64,000 nt of DNA from Thunnus maccoyii (taxonomy: Eukaryota; Chordata; Actinopteri; Scombriformes; Scombridae), in NCBI RefSeq assembly GCF_910596095.1, contig NC_056543.1:18710042-18774041 (forward strand). The letters run 5' to 3'. Below are positions 24,441 to 41,557 of this stretch, one piece after another. Under the pieces are notes generated by a model, which ran no database searches, was not told the origin of the DNA, and saw nothing but the letters and a program-made list of their open reading frames with translations. Numbering within the stretch: position 1 is the first letter of the stretch; every line of letters starts with the position of its first letter. A program made the translations under genes and the position numbers.

Positions 24441-25649
24441 TGTGGTGGGATGAGCGAGAGGTGTCCAGGGTCTGGTGACTAATGGACCTGGGCTGGAGCC
24501 ACCCTGCAGCTGGAGACCAGGGAGCTGACTGTTTCTCTGACCAGGGAGCACCAGCCAGATGCTGAGGGGCTCAGTTCACCTGCCTGACACACACAGGTAT
24601 ATATCTGTTCACCACATTTGACTGTGAACTCTGGAGTAGGGTGGCCATGTGATTGTACATGTAGGTTAGCCAAAAACTGCAGGATAAAGACTTAATCATG
24701 CAGTCAGACTGCTGGAGTATAATTATCTGTTTGGTTTCCTGTCAGGTATCAAAGTTAATCTCAAGAAAACTGGAAGACAATATAAGAACACAAAAGAATG
24801 CCATGTTTTATACCTTTTTAAGATGTTATGATTTGGTTGTTTTATAGCTTATACAGTACGTGAGCATCCAGAGATGAGTGTGACTCCTCCGAGAGAGAGA
24901 GTGATGTGTTTGTAAGCTATGCTAATGAAGGCCCCATGCCCCCGCAGCAGGGAGAACAGTGGTAATGTCAGGAGAAGATAAGCAAATTACGTCTGTATCA
25001 TATTGACTTGTCAAGGTTAAGCAGTGTGAGCAGGGGGAGGAGTAAGAGGCGAAAACTCTCCATCCTTCTCACTCCCTCTTTCCTTGACTACAGAAAGAGA
25101 TACATGAGCGGCAGGAGAAAGAGGGTGAACAAGTGAGCAAGAAGAGACAGAGAGGTGGCTTTTGCTTTGAAGCAAACCGTGCTTCAACCTCAAAAACACA
25201 GAGTCCTGTTGAGATAGCAATCACACAGAGCGGACAACAGACACACGTTTGTACGGGGAGGGTTTGGCTCTCTGCTCTCGTTTAGACTGATTTGATTTAG
25301 CTCCACATGATCTAATTAAGCTCAGACCCAAACCTCTTTGGAGTTTCAGCAGCCATATTGTGAAAGTCAGGCTTTGAGAAATGGCCATGAGCAATTAAAC
25401 CTGTGTATGTGTGTTTTTATGAACACACATCACTGTGATAGAATAATGACTGTCAATGGATATATGGTAATAAAAACTGACATTCGTTATGCATAAGGGG
25501 CCATATAAATTTTAATGACAGCAAATGCAATGTGTAGTAAAAATAATAACCAAAACAGTAACAATAATGGTTTTGCCAAGTGAACTTGTGCAAAAAAAAG
25601 TGAAAAACACAGTGAAAAAAATCCACCACCACTGCCTGAGGTTTATCCC
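24441..25649. other. Unassigned desert sequence
   Basis: Single-copy DNA. 24880-25010 could be a further small conserved block (GCTATGCTAATGAAGGCC). No gene is visible. Confidence 0.45.
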
Positions 25650-25900
25650 ATGGTGATTGTCACAGTGCTTCCCTTTTCCTCTAATTAGCTTTAGCAGTTT
25701 TGCTTGAATTCAGCGTATAATCCCCTGGATGAAGTGCAGTCAGCATCTTTCCTTTTCCTAAAAGCACGAGAGGTGCAGTATCATCAACTCTATCTTCACT
25801 CCAACACTGCCTCTGGATGATTTAATAAGGTTAAAAGACTAGTCAGCAATTACCCCCCGCTCAGCGGAGTAAAACTCTGAAACACAATAGCATTACAGCT
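25650..25900. promoter_or_regulatory. Candidate conserved non-coding block
   Basis: Unique sequence with CCTCTAATTAGCTTTAGCAG, GCGTATAATCCCCTGG and GATGATTTAATAAGG. The call is by appearance only. Confidence 0.3.
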
Positions 25901-26834
25901 GTAGACAAATGCCAGACTCCACATCCACAAAGAAAGTGGCTATCTCTGCCTTTTTTTTACGATCTGGGAGAATGGAGTTTCTTTAGTTACAAATATACGG
26001 ACGGTTCTGTTAACAAGCTATCTCACTTTAGATTTTCTGAGTGTGTTTGTGTATCTATCCCAGAGCCTTGTAATGGTCAGGCTGAGACAGTCCAGAGAGT
26101 GTCATAGAGTGACATTTATTGCCTTTTCTGTGGGGAAACAGGTAAGCAGAGCACACCATCTACAAAGTAGTCCCCTTTGACACCAGCACTCTACAAATCA
26201 GCGCTGAAGGGCAGGCCAGAACGGGGGCACTGACACAGAGGTCCTTTAGAGTTCCAGCGTGACCCAGGAATGTAGGCAGCTGGGGCAGAACAACCAGACG
26301 TCTGGGATTTGTCTGGCACCATACCTGATTTTCACTAACCCCAATATGAGACAAACTCCCTTCAACTCAAAAGGGGGGAAGTGTTTGGTCAGTGCCTGTC
26401 ATAACTCCATACTAGCTTTCCAAGTGATAAAAGTTTCTAACTCCTCTCCACTGCAACAAGTTTGAAAACTGCTCGTGGGGGGTACCAGCTCTATTGAAAT
26501 TAGTCCTCCTAGTTGCACTTATTAGATAATACTTCCTGTATTAGTGGGGCAGCAGTGATAGCAGGCAGATTTACAGCTCTCTGCGGCAGGCAGCTTGCTG
26601 TAACTAGGGCCGTGTTAACTCTGCTCATTAAACAGAGGATGTCATCACTCCACGCCACCGCTGCATGTTATATGTCACACATATCCTCCATAGGCCAGCC
26701 TCTGTCCACCTCCGTCCACAACATCCTCTAAATCTGTCATTGCCACCTGGACCAGGGTCCCGCATTTGAGTACACCACCCCTTTGCAGCTTCACACATGC
26801 ATGTGGTGGTCACATGTGGAGGAAGATACACAGG

Positions 26835-26935
<101 letters not shown>

Positions 26936-26939
26936 CAAA

Positions 26940-28560
26940 CATAGAGCATTACACACCCGCTACACCCCCTCCGCTCATTGTGTGTATGTGTGGACGGATG
27001 TGTGGGACAGCGGTCGCTCCATCCACATGGGGTGAGGTGTAGGCGCGACGCTCATTACAGACCCAACTCTGTACGCAGGCCAGATAAGCAGAACAGGACA
27101 AGATAAGGAAGCGCTGCTGGCTACAGCAAAGTGCATCCAGATATTCTGATGCCTCCACCAGATCTAGTCTCTGTCTAAACATTTGCTTAGTTGTTCACCC
27201 ATGAAAGCACTATTTTAATAAACTTTTCCCATCTGCTGCATGTTAATCAGCGTAGGGGAAAAACTACTTGAAGGCTGCTTTTTGCTGTAAGAATAAAAAA
27301 GATACAGAAAAATCTACTTAAGACATTTTTGAGAGGCCGGTTACTTTCCATATCAACACTTATATCACAGAGATGTATTATTATGCTCCGTTTTATCAGT
27401 AATGTCAGTGAAGAATATTTCTACTGTAGAAAATACAGTCAATTCCTTATATGCATTAGTTAAATACACACCAAAGTAATATTGAGAAGGAGCACTCTAC
27501 AATTTTTTGGTCTCCACGCTATCAATATTTGCTTAAGAAGAGAGAAAGGAGGAAAATGGAAATGGACTTTCAACTTCATGCTTAAGGCTCCCTCCAAAGT
27601 TGTGTCTTAGCATTGCATGTGATTTATTTTTTTAAAGCCTGCACATGCCTTCACATGAATCGCAATTTGCATCAAACCTCAAATATTTTCTGAAATAAAA
27701 AGGGTCAAATATATAGAAATTACAGCTACTTATATTTGCATTTAATTTGTTTAAAACGCTCAAATTAAATCTGTGTGAAGATTATTTCAGCAAATACAGG
27801 TATTGTTAAACTATTTGCTTAATTTGTAATTGTATTGCATTTCATATATTTGGGATTATTCTGTTGTTGCTTTTTAAAGTAGTTTTCCATCAAATTGTTC
27901 ATTTAATTATTTTGCATTGTAAATTGCATATTAGTAACAGTTTGAAAAGTTTTCTGACATACTTTTCTTATCTATATACCTTGATTAAATTATTACTTAT
28001 CAGACTTGTTTATTATGGGCACTGTATAGATCTCTATAAAGTCTAAAAATGTATTGAAATGTATTGATAGCAATAATTTCTCTAACTGGATAAAAGACCA
28101 TTGAGGATTTGCCTGGGTCCACTTGCAAAATGACCCATGCCAGCACTGGCTATTATACTACATTAGTCATTGACTCCTGGGACCATGCAGGCCCTTATGG
28201 TTATTCTTCTTTAACAGAGTATCATCTAATTCAAAACATTACGGAAATGTGTTTATCTGACTGCCTGTGCACATAGCAGTGCTTCAGCATTTGTGTGTGT
28301 ATGCCTATTTTAAGGTTTTGTGTGTGTGTGTGTGCATTCATGTGTTTATAAATCCATGCATGGGTTTTATGTGTGTGTATACATGTCTCTAAACTGATAT
28401 TGGCTCGCCAGGTGTGAAGGTCATAATTCAGCTGCTTCACAGTGATGCAGATAGTGTTTACTGTATCCAAGTGGTGCCATTAGACATCATGTCTGCAGAA
28501 ATTTAGCTGTTGCCTCTCATCCAATAGTTTGCTCCTCTCATCATCAACAGTACAATCATT
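26940..28560. other. Unassigned desert sequence
   Basis: AT-rich DNA, with a short imperfect TG run near 28318-28335. Nothing else is recognisable. Confidence 0.5.
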
Positions 28561-28639
28561 CTCAGTGATAGTAAAGCACAGGGGAGGGAAGAGGAGCCGG
28601 CCCTCCAAGATGGATGTGTGTTATTGTTTGTGGGATGAC

Positions 28640-29340
28640 AGTGTGTTTCAATCAGGTCCTCTGTGCTCTAATCCCAGGTAGAGCCTCTTGAAGTGCTGAG
28701 TCAGTTACTGCTTCATCGATCCATCACAGTGGGTTAGTAGTGGGCAGGTGTACTCCCTGGCTCCCAGGAGACCGAGGAAACACCTGCCCTGCACTGCTCG
28801 GGACTTCATCATCCCGCCATCCCTTTGTCTCGTTCTGCTGGGAGCTCAACGTTGGGCCACAGAAAACTGTGAAAGCAGCATTTTTGTGGTCATTTGTTGG
28901 GCGTACACAAAAATTAGGGGAAGGGAGAGACAGTTTTCCCTTGCCTCCCACACCTGCCCCCTCTCTTATTTCTCACCCAGTAAGACGGGACATGCACTGA
29001 ACGGACCTCACACAACTGCACAGATCACTATAAGCTCACAGCATTTAAAGAGAGAGCAGGCACGCAGGGTAGTGCAGAAATGCAGCCCCCAAATCTTCAT
29101 TTTATTAGACTGTGTTATCAAAATGAATATTCTTTTATGATAGCTATAGAGGAGGATGACTCTGGAAGTACATTGAGAAAAAGCATGGTGGTTATTATTA
29201 CATTTGAGAGCAGTGCGCCAGCGAGGGGTGAGAGTCTCTGTTTCTCCTGCTGCAGGCAGTCAATTAGTGCCAGAGGGAAACACAGCACTCCTCTGTTGCT
29301 CTGTGCTGAGGAGCTGTAAATAAAGGTTTTTATTACACCA
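28640..29340. promoter_or_regulatory. Possible conserved non-coding blocks
   Basis: Single-copy DNA. The part at 29100-29330 looks most constrained (AAAATGAATATTCTTTTATG, GTGGTTATTATTACATTTG). Overlapping frames of up to 130 codons (28748-29140) have no family resemblance. Confidence 0.25.
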
Positions 29341-32300
29341 CACTATCTGTGTCTCTTCTTTGGACATCAATAGGCTGATGCATTGGACTGTTCCTTCGCA
29401 TAATCACTCCTTCTCTCTCTATTTCCCACTAAAAGCAAGAAGGAAGGTCACGGTCACTGGTTTAATAAAGCAAATAGTCACATTCTTGGATTGATTGGTA
29501 TTTTTCGTACTGACTTTCATCAACTTTCACACAAATGCCTTGACTCCTATCAATGCATTATTCATTTGGAAAAGGATTGACAACTAAACAACCTAATACA
29601 CTTTATTGCTCCCAGAGAGTATTTGGAGAAAACCTGTAATCATCTATCTATATACAAGAAGAAGGAGAAAAATACTCCAAGCCCATGTTTGACCTGTAGC
29701 TCATTTAAAAAGGCTTTGTCATGGCCTGTCTGACAGTATCAATGCACAGTGTGAAGGGCACCATGTATCAGCCTAAAAGCCTCAATCAATATTAAAATGC
29801 AAACTAGGTGCATATTGCAAGTGTTCATAGATGTGTTAAAACTCTATCTGAGTCTCTTAAAGGAGTTCAAACTAAATATATAATTGAGTAAAGGTGAGGG
29901 GGGATAAGATTAAACCATCATTCCTGCAGAAAAAGTTATGTATTTCTCATTTATATAAATTGTTGAAATACTAAATTTAAAAAAAATGTGTAAAATGAAA
30001 CAATAAAGAAAAACGATACAATTCTACAACTAACATTAGCTTATATTTAGACCTTGTAGTAATTTTTTTAATTCTCATATTTGCATGTTAACACATTGGA
30101 TTTTACATAATACATACTTGAAAATAGAAGCGATTTTTGCTATTTAGAAGACTTAAAGACAGTTTTTAAAAAAAGCATTTTTGTAAAACATTTTGTTCAA
30201 GGTTTTAAATATAACGTGTTTATATAGTAATAACTAATTAGTATGAATCCATTATCATGCTAAGATGTTTAGGGGTTTGAACAACATGTGTTTATTAGGC
30301 TCTACAGTCTGTAAACAACAGAGTGCTGACTAGTTCAAAATGTCACTGACTGAAAATGATCTTATTTTATTTTCTACTTTATAATATTATACTACTCAGA
30401 TTCTAGGGGTAGTATTTGTTTGGGGTTTTTTTGCAATATTTAATATTTTGTGACTTTTTTCTGTAAAACCTGTGGTTCTCAGGAGAAGAAAGAAAAGCAC
30501 ACAGTACTTTCTTTGTTATGTTTAAGTCTAAAATCACATCAAAGCCTTGTGATGCCTCTAATTCAGTGATATGTCCTCTTTTAGCAGCAAATGTACAGAG
30601 CAAGAACCAACATGCAAGGCCACAGTAACCAACTTTAGCTCCTGTAAATTGAATGTTGATTCTATTTATATTTGGTGTGATTTACACCCAGTTTCCTCCA
30701 TGTAAGTGAACAGGAAACAGATGCTAGGAATTGTTCTTTCCCCAAATTCCTCAGAGAGAAATTCTAGTCAACACCGATGTGTGAGATTGGCTTTGTACTT
30801 GCATGCGAAAAGGTGGTAGACAGTGACTAAATTGACTCCCTGGTTTCCCTGTTCTGAATCTCCATTTCCTCAGAGTTTCCACTTGCGTACGTCCGTCTGC
30901 CCAAACCCAGGTTATGGCAGGCAGGCTTCCCAAATGGAGTCATGGAGCCAAGTCTATGCTTTCTCAGGACAAGGTCAACCTTAACACCCCAGGCACCACA
31001 GAGTTTGTGAGGAGCATTAAGTTCATAAAAATATTTCAGTGACACATGATAAGACAAAGTAAACACATTAAAAAAAAACAGTTGCAATATAACCCAATAC
31101 CTCTTGCAAGTACTGCAAATATTACATTTTGTACATGAAAAGTTAGAGAGTAATTCAGTTAACTTAATTTTTGCCACAGCCTCTCTAATAAAGTCTACTT
31201 TTGCTATCAAGCAGCCATTAGGCCATTAATAAAAATGTGTTCCCCATAATTACATTAATCATGGAGACAAATAGAAACAAATATGATTAAAGATTTGAGA
31301 TGATTGCAGATAATCAAGTAGCCAGACATGTGACACAAGGGGAAAATAATAATTTAGTATCAAGGAATATTATTTGACATTTACAAGGTGATGTGATTTG
31401 AAAATAAAAAGGCTCATCTTTTCATGGACCATGGTGCCATCTAGAGGACGCTGAACACAAAAGGAGATTCAGTTATATTCCTAATGTAGTGTATGATTTG
31501 CTTTGTGCAAATTACAAGGCCTTTGTTTAAGCATATGTAGGTTCATTTTTACTGGGTTAATGTTTTTTGTTGTTTTTTTTTATATTAGTCAGTGTGAAGT
31601 AGGGCTTTTAGTGGAAAGGAAACCCAGCAGGCTTAGCGGTTCTTGACACTGGCACTTTAAAGCATTTTAATATGGTGCCACCTACTGTTGGATCATTTCC
31701 TCTGTGGCTATACTCTAGTAAACACAGTCAGAGCAGCTGTGTTATTAGTATAATCCAATTAAAGTGATACATAGGTCAAAAGACTAAACAATTTGATTTG
31801 TGTGTGTTGTTTCTCTGCACTGTATTGTCACCCATCCCACCAGATAAGAATGAAGGGGGAAAGGTTATATGCATGTCATCCCTCACCTCACAGGTGATTT
31901 GCAGCCACTTGCTCCTCCCTCACAAAGATTTACTGTACATGAAATTTTTGCTGACATGGTGCTCTTCCACCGCTGCTTCTCAGATATATGGCAAACCATA
32001 ATTTGGAGGTGTAAAATGGGTATAAAACCTGTATTAATTATTTAATCGTGGCTCTAAGTGCTGCCTTTTAGTCGACGCAAGGATGTCATCCCCATCTATT
32101 TCAGGGGATTGTTATATCAGTCATTTGTCACAGAAAAAAAATATATATAATCAAGACAGAGATTGTAAAGTTGTGTGGTAAATCAGAGCAAATCAAGACT
32201 TTTTTATGAGCATCATTAAAGGTTCATTTTTATTCATTTTTTACTCTATTAGATGTAAATGAATCGCTAATTACATTTAAATCTCAGTTTTCTAGCAATA

Positions 32301-33049
32301 GACCAAGTTGTAGATCTACTGGCATAAGTATCTGAGATAAGAACCCAAATTTTCAGTGATAAAACAGAAGCTGATGCTCGGTTTACAAATAAAAACCTCT
32401 GGTGTCTTAAAATGCCATATGAAAGGACAAAACAGCCAGAAAAGCACACAGAAAAGAGAGTCCCTGGCAGAGAGCAGTGTGTGGGTCCTGTGATATATGT
32501 TTGTGTCAGAGGGCTGTTAGGTACAAAGACTGAGGGGTGTGATCAACAACCAAACAAACATGTTGTCCTGAGGTTGGGGCGAGGAGATGTACACAGAGCA
32601 TCCATCAAACTACATCTGTGAGAGGCTGATACTGTATGGTTTACTCTCACCGCTACTCTCAAATTTCAAAGGTGGGCTTTCAATTATTAGATTGTTTATC
32701 GCAGTTTCATCATTGTGATGATTGGTGTTGGTTCACTGTGGGCTCTTTGGCATGTAATAATGGCCAGTATGTAACTCAAAGTTAAGTACAACTTCAACTA
32801 TGCAGACAAATATCATACCTACTTACTTATAGTGTTTGATCACCTTGATGAATATCACAGGCCAAAACATACACATAATGATAAAGTTGTTCTCAGTACC
32901 TCAAGCATTGTTGGAGTTTTCATCTAAAACCATACAGTTCTTCAAATGACGAGTGGTGGACATAATATGATTTCAATCTTGGTTTGATGAGGCAATCAAA
33001 CACATATACTTGCTCTTTTTAATCCTGGAGATGCATCAGATACAACAGA
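29341..33049. other. Unassigned desert sequence
   Basis: AT-rich single-copy DNA without exons, RNA genes or repeats I can name. A frame of 127 codons at 30827-31210 (minus) is without domains. Confidence 0.5.
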
Positions 33050-33559
33050 CAGTGGTGCAAGAATAATTCAGATCTTTAAGTAAAAATAGCAATAACAAAG
33101 ATCCTGTATTGAAAATGATTCTTAAGTTAAAGTACAAAATATGGTGAAAGTATCAAACGTAGAAGTATTCCTTATGCAGGAAAAATGGCCCCTGTTAGTG
33201 TTACATTATTGTTCACTGTATTATGTTATTGGTTTATTATTACTGTTACATTAATGTGTGTGCAGAATTTTAATGTTGCATCGGCTTAAGAGAGATAACT
33301 AGTTTATATACTGTTGGATAGTTAAAACTATAGCAAGACATTGCATTCATTATATATTTTACATGTAACATATTAATCTCCAATATCACTACTAACTAGC
33401 TGCTAGATAAATATAGTGGAGTAAAAAGTATCAATATCTAATCTGAAATGTAGACAAGTAGAAGTATAAAATAGCATGAAATTGAAGTAAGTATAAGTAT
33501 CTCAAACATCTACTATTGTACAGTACTTGAGTAAATGTACTTATTACATTCCACCACTG
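33050..33559. mobile_element. CAGTGGTGGAA-type MITE, diverged
   Basis: The left end is CAGTGGTGCAAG and the right end is ATTCCACCACTG. The interior near the right end (CAGTACTTGAGTAAATGTAC) is the reverse complement of the left ends of the copies at 52532 and 53390. Non-coding. Confidence 0.75.
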
Positions 33560-36205
33560 ACATTTGGTAATAGCTTTCAGGTTTTGATCATTAGTGTATA
33601 AAAATAGATTATAGTACTTTGCATCAGAGCATTATGTATTTTATCTTTTCATTCAAGTTTCTTGTGTGTGTGCAACATTGAGGCAAACACCAGCTGCCTG
33701 GAGTTAAATTTACTTCATAATATTTCAGAAATTATCTGAAAATGATGATTACACTGTAAAATACAAGTAATAAGTAACAAAGCTACATTATCATTGCTGT
33801 CAGAGAGCAGTTTCAGTTCGTGATACATGCAAGCGGAGAAATAAAACAGATTCAAGTGAGTTTTTATTGCATGGCTATTAATATAACCAACACTTGTTTG
33901 TATTCTTGCTCTTGCACCAATACAGACATAGAGAAAAGTTTAAAACAAGCATGACACTTGGACAATCTCCCAACCATCTGTTCTACTTCAACAGCAGTGG
34001 CTCAAGCAGCCTTCAAATGCTAAATGTAATATTAGTCTTGCAGAACAGGCGTCCACTGCAAATACAGATGAAATATAGCCCTTCATTGTCTGCAATACTG
34101 TCACCATCCTCAAATGGCCCAACAAGGTTCAAAGAGGAAGGCAGTTTTCACATGTTCACACATGGCAGGACATCAAAAATAAACAATAAAACAATAAAAC
34201 AAACAATAAAAAGGGATCTTGATATTAGTGCTTTCAATAATGTCCCTTGACAAAAGGAGTATATGCTCTGAAGTAGAAATAATGTTACCAATTCTTTGCA
34301 TCCATTAAATGTTTAATTAAGGAAAAAATGTGAAATTCAGAGGAATAATAATACACCTGATTTGGCTATGATTGCCTATTTGTGCATATTTTAAAAGATA
34401 AGAGGAATAAAACAATTTCTGCTGAACTATTTCCTCGTCTTGTAAGCCTATTAAGGTATCTATTATCTCTAAGCAAATACAGTAACTGCTGTGGAATAAA
34501 AGGAGCAAAACACTGACTGTCTCATTTTGAACTATAGACCGATCATAAATACTAATCATTAATACTGTCAAAAAAACATTACCCTTTTTATTGGGGCTGT
34601 ATTTTCCTCACACACTACAATAAAGTTAATGACAGACATTGTCTAAACCATAAAACAGTCATATATTTGGAGATGCTGGTCAGCTTCAACAAGGCTCAGT
34701 AGCATCTGGCTCATAGATCACACTCGCCTAATCAAGTAGCTTTGTCAGAGAGATCTAACTTGAGCTGAAAACACAGATGTATGTCATGTTTCCACAATTG
34801 CAGATGTAAGCTATTTGAATATGAGTCTTGTAATATTTTAAACGCCATGCTCTGAGTCAATTTGATCTGAGATATTGCTACTTAATCATAACATCACACT
34901 ACTTTACATATACTGCAATAAATAGTCCTGCAGCGAATACAGACTCATGTGACAGTGATTTGGTTTGTCGAGACTCTGATGTATTTATTCCACTCCATGG
35001 TCGCTTTTTGAGGCCATAAAAGTTTGTAGTGTTGTTAAACAAAATCCTGTTGAGTCTCTTTCAGTCAGTGTTGCTGAGGGAGGGCTCGTTATGACAGCTG
35101 GTCTTCTGCGACAGTGCAGTTTTGCTGTGTTTGGCATGTATCATTAAGATTTTTGAGTCTTTCCCCCCACAAAATATACGATTTTGCAATGACTGCGACT
35201 GATGTACCAGCAATTTATTACTATCTGGCCTAAGCAGAAGCCAGGACCGGCATTTTACTAAACTTAAAATGCACTTTGTGAGTAGGTTTAACTATCCGTG
35301 AAAGCAAGGCTGGAAAAGTGGGTAACTGCCCCAGACTCACTCTATGTCAGTTGGTTTTGGTCATTTCAGTAATGGCAGATTTGTTAGGAAACTTTCAACA
35401 GTAAAGTATAATATCAACTAAAGTGAGTCCTGCATTATTAGGTCATGTTGAGAAAATGTCTTAAAGATGGCTCCTGTATCAAAGTGTAGTTTTAGGGGCT
35501 TTATTATTTTTTGTTTGTATTGTGCTTACCTGCATGATGTATGTTCCTATATAAAGTTAGATATAATCAAATTGCCACAAGCCACTGTATGTATGTATTC
35601 CAGCACAGGAAGACATGTTGCATTGAATTTGATGGGAACTTGAGGTGCAGCCCTCCAGCAAGGACACTTACTTAAAGATTTGACAGTTTTGTAATCATAT
35701 ATCCTTCTAGTTGTTGCATTGAAATAAATGAGTTTAAACGTATAAGTGCTTTGAACTTTTTTTTTTTGAGTTATTATAAAGATGAGGCCTTACTTTTAGG
35801 CTTTAACCAGCTGACTCATCTCTACCTGTCAAAAATCAGATATGCAGGTTTTACAGCCTATTCTACTCATATACATGTTTTATCATTTTACTTAATGTTT
35901 GAATTAGGCCATTGTTATGTGTCTCAAACATCCAGGCTGTTTCTAGCTGATAAACAATCTTTAAGTTACAAAAATAGACCTCTGAAAAGTACACAGGTGT
36001 CTTAAGAAAAGATCAAAACTGACCATCAAGTTGAATCCACATTGAGCTTCAGCAAATTGTGGGGCTACTTCATTACTATGAAGTAGCACAAGTGTTTGTA
36101 TTTTATGACTACACCTTTTGTATAGTTTCTACTCCGAAGCAAACATCACTACAGTAGATTTTTTTATTAAATGTCCCGCTCATTGTTAAAGGTGTGGACT
36201 GAGAT
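33560..36205. other. Unassigned desert sequence
   Basis: AT-rich DNA. Frames of up to 118 codons (33894-34250) show no domain. No RNA gene is seen. Confidence 0.5.
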
Positions 36206-36209
36206 CTTG

Positions 36210-37120
36210 TTTTTTTTTTTTTACTTTATTTACAAAATGAAACTTACAACAGGTTTACCACTCCAACAACAGTAACAAGACAATGTATACTTGAGGTAAT
36301 GCTCAGATCAGAATACATCAATGAAGAAATAAAAAGAAAAAGCAAAAATAAACAACATTTTTTTAAAAATCAAATCCATTACATAAAGCTCTAGTTTTCA
36401 CAGCTTTAGAGTTTGTGCAGTATTTCAGTGTCCAGGTAGGATTTTAAGTAGGACATGAAGAGGTTGGGTTTATGTATTGCAAATTTGCTGGCGACATTAG
36501 CAACATGTATGTGGAATGTTGCTAATAATAAAATAAAATAAATTCAATTTAGAGTTTGATTTGAGTATCTAATTTTCTGTTTAAAAAAAGGTTAAGGTCA
36601 TACCAGAAAATTCTGACTAAAGGTAAAGAAAAGATGAGTTGTGTCATCTGTGTGGTGACAGAAGAAAGAAAGAGCGTCAACATTTATTTTACAGTAACTA
36701 AGTTAACTGGATAACACCTGTGCAATATTTTCATACACCTCTCACACTTTAATTGAAAGAAAAAAATCCTAGGTAATAATAATGTTTTATTTTTTTTCCC
36801 AGTCTACACGAATATACAGATTATTCAAAACAAATACAGAAGCAGGTTTACTTATTGTGTCCCTCTGGATTATTTTCCTTATACATTTATTACCAGTTTT
36901 TATATTCAAAAAAGGATCCGAATCCCCAATGTATAATTCTGGTGAAGTAATTTGATGAATTATATCACTGATTGCAGAAAACAGCAGAATTTTAATAGCT
37001 GACAGAATAGCATCAAAGTCAATAGCAAATTCTCTACAGTACACAGGAATGTTATATTCTGAAAAAAATAATTTTAAGTAAACGTATGACCCAACTGACA
37101 GAGAAATAATTATCAATTAT
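36210..37120 (-). mobile_element. Degenerate 3' end of an L1-type LINE
   Basis: On the minus strand a 109-codon frame (36787-37116) has the character of the C-terminal part of a fish L1 ORF2 (for example FAIDFDAILSAIKILLFSAI and a final VDWEKK). Downstream, in broken frames, the remnant CHHTDDTTHLFF (36630-36668) matches the Cys/His-HLFF motif near the end of these proteins. The element closes with AATAAAG and an A-tract, seen as T at 36210-36222 on the plus strand. It is truncated at the 5' end and interrupted by stops, so it is a dead copy. Confidence 0.72.
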
Positions 37121-37299
37121 CAACTGATTTCTTAAAAAAAACACACAAAAAACAATGATTTACATACCCTGAATATTCTAAATGTAGCATTCATGAGGGG
37201 GGAAAATATGTTTATGTGGACTGATATCCAACCAAATCATTGAGGGGCTGGATGAGGTCATTAGGATTCATTTTTCTGCCTTTGGGTGTACGTCTTTAA

Positions 37300-37313
37300 C
37301 CAGTAGATGGCGC
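37300..37313 (+). promoter_or_regulatory. CTCF-like motif
   Basis: CCAGTAGATGGCGC fits the CTCF core pattern (CCASYAGRKGGCRC) on the plus strand. Occupancy is unknown. Confidence 0.4.
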
Positions 37314-37439
37314 AAATTATCTTTTTTTTTTTGTCTTCTCCATAATAAGAAGCCAGGCGTCAAAAGGGACTAACATGATGTTACATTTTTTAAGAGAAAA
37401 CAACCTTTCTATATTCATAGACTTTGGTTTGGTCATTTT

Positions 37440-38110
37440 TTTTTACAGAAACTGTAGTGTCTAGCTTGTGTTTTGATGAGTATAAACCAGAATGGACTGA
37501 CGACCATGGATGTATTAGAATATTATACATCATAGAATGTATATAAAGATGTGCTAGATTGAATCATGGATCCATGGATTGGATCAGCCGAAGGGACGAT
37601 TTGAGAAACTCTCGCGAGATTAACCATTCTGCCTTAACCTAACCCTAACTCTAAATTTATAGAAGCAACCCTTAGCTCAACCCTAATCAGCCAGAGTCTA
37701 CACAATAAGGCCGGACATATCCATGGATGTATGGACATACCCCCTCAGCCGTCCCGCCCATAGATATATCTATTGTCCCGCCGCCAGACGGAGGTTTGAG
37801 AGCGGGTGTCACAGCTGTCAATCATGACGTCATACCCCTTTTTATATCGTCAAATAACTAATTAAAAACAAACTTATCAGAAAAAATGAGCACTTGAAAA
37901 AAACAGCAGCGTGATAAGAACTACCTAAAATGACAAAAAAAACATCTTTGGGAAAAATTTATTTGACGTGTACTTTGATTTTTTAGTTTGGCTCAGGTCC
38001 CATCCACTAACACGGAGGGGGCGGGATTTATGACCTATGCTGCAGTCAGCCACCAGGGGGCGACGGAGATATTTTGACTTCACTTTTTTAGCTGTTATGT
38101 CGTCCATCTT
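37440..38110. mobile_element. Dispersed teleost repeat ending in the GTCGTCCATCTT motif
   Basis: I recognise the wording AGGTCCCATCCACTAACACG, GGGGGCGGGATTTATGACC and ATGTCGTCCATCTTTA (reverse strand AAGATGGACGAC) as a widespread fish repeat. The 37560-37790 part (CATGGATCCATGG, CCCTAACTCTAAA) may be a second fragment. The exact boundaries are uncertain. Confidence 0.55.
38050..38062 (+). promoter_or_regulatory. CTCF-like motif inside a repeat
   Basis: CCACCAGGGGGCG matches the CTCF core on the plus strand, within the dispersed repeat at 37440-38110 and about 300 bp upstream of the hnrnpa3 start codon. Confidence 0.5.
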
Positions 38111-38165
38111 TAAATGTATACTTTTTTTTCTTTATTGTACACATGTTCATATACAAAGGTACAAA

Positions 38166-38210
38166 CATATATATATATGTATATGTATATGTATATGTAT
38201 ATATATATGG
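38166..38210. repeat. TATATG microsatellite
   Basis: Alternating TA and TATATG units over about 45 bp. Confidence 0.9.
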
Positions 38211-38269
38211 TAGAAAACCAAAAACAAACAAAAAGATTACATTTTATATCTTTATACAGTCTGTTATGC

Positions 38270-38355
38270 ATCCCTGCTGACGTCAGACTGAAGGAGGCAC
38301 GACTGTCTTGTTGTCACGTGATCCTCTCCGATCTGCGCTCGTGGACATCTGCAAA
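38270..38355 (+). promoter_or_regulatory. hnrnpa3: hnrnpa3 proximal promoter / 5' UTR
   Basis: A perfect CRE palindrome TGACGTCA (38278-38285) and an E-box GTCACGTG (38313-38320) lie 78 and 43 bp before the start codon, in a locally GC-richer stretch without a TATA box. This is typical of housekeeping promoters. The transcription start cannot be placed from sequence. Confidence 0.55.

Positions 38356-41557
<3,202 letters not shown>

Noticed and set aside
28748-29140. 130-codon frame and overlapping frames on both strands
   Set aside because: Overlapping open frames on both strands without a domain point to non-coding DNA with few stops.
36787-37116. A host gene coding for a 109-residue protein
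   Set aside because: It reads as an L1 ORF2 C-terminal remnant with downstream stops and an A-tail.
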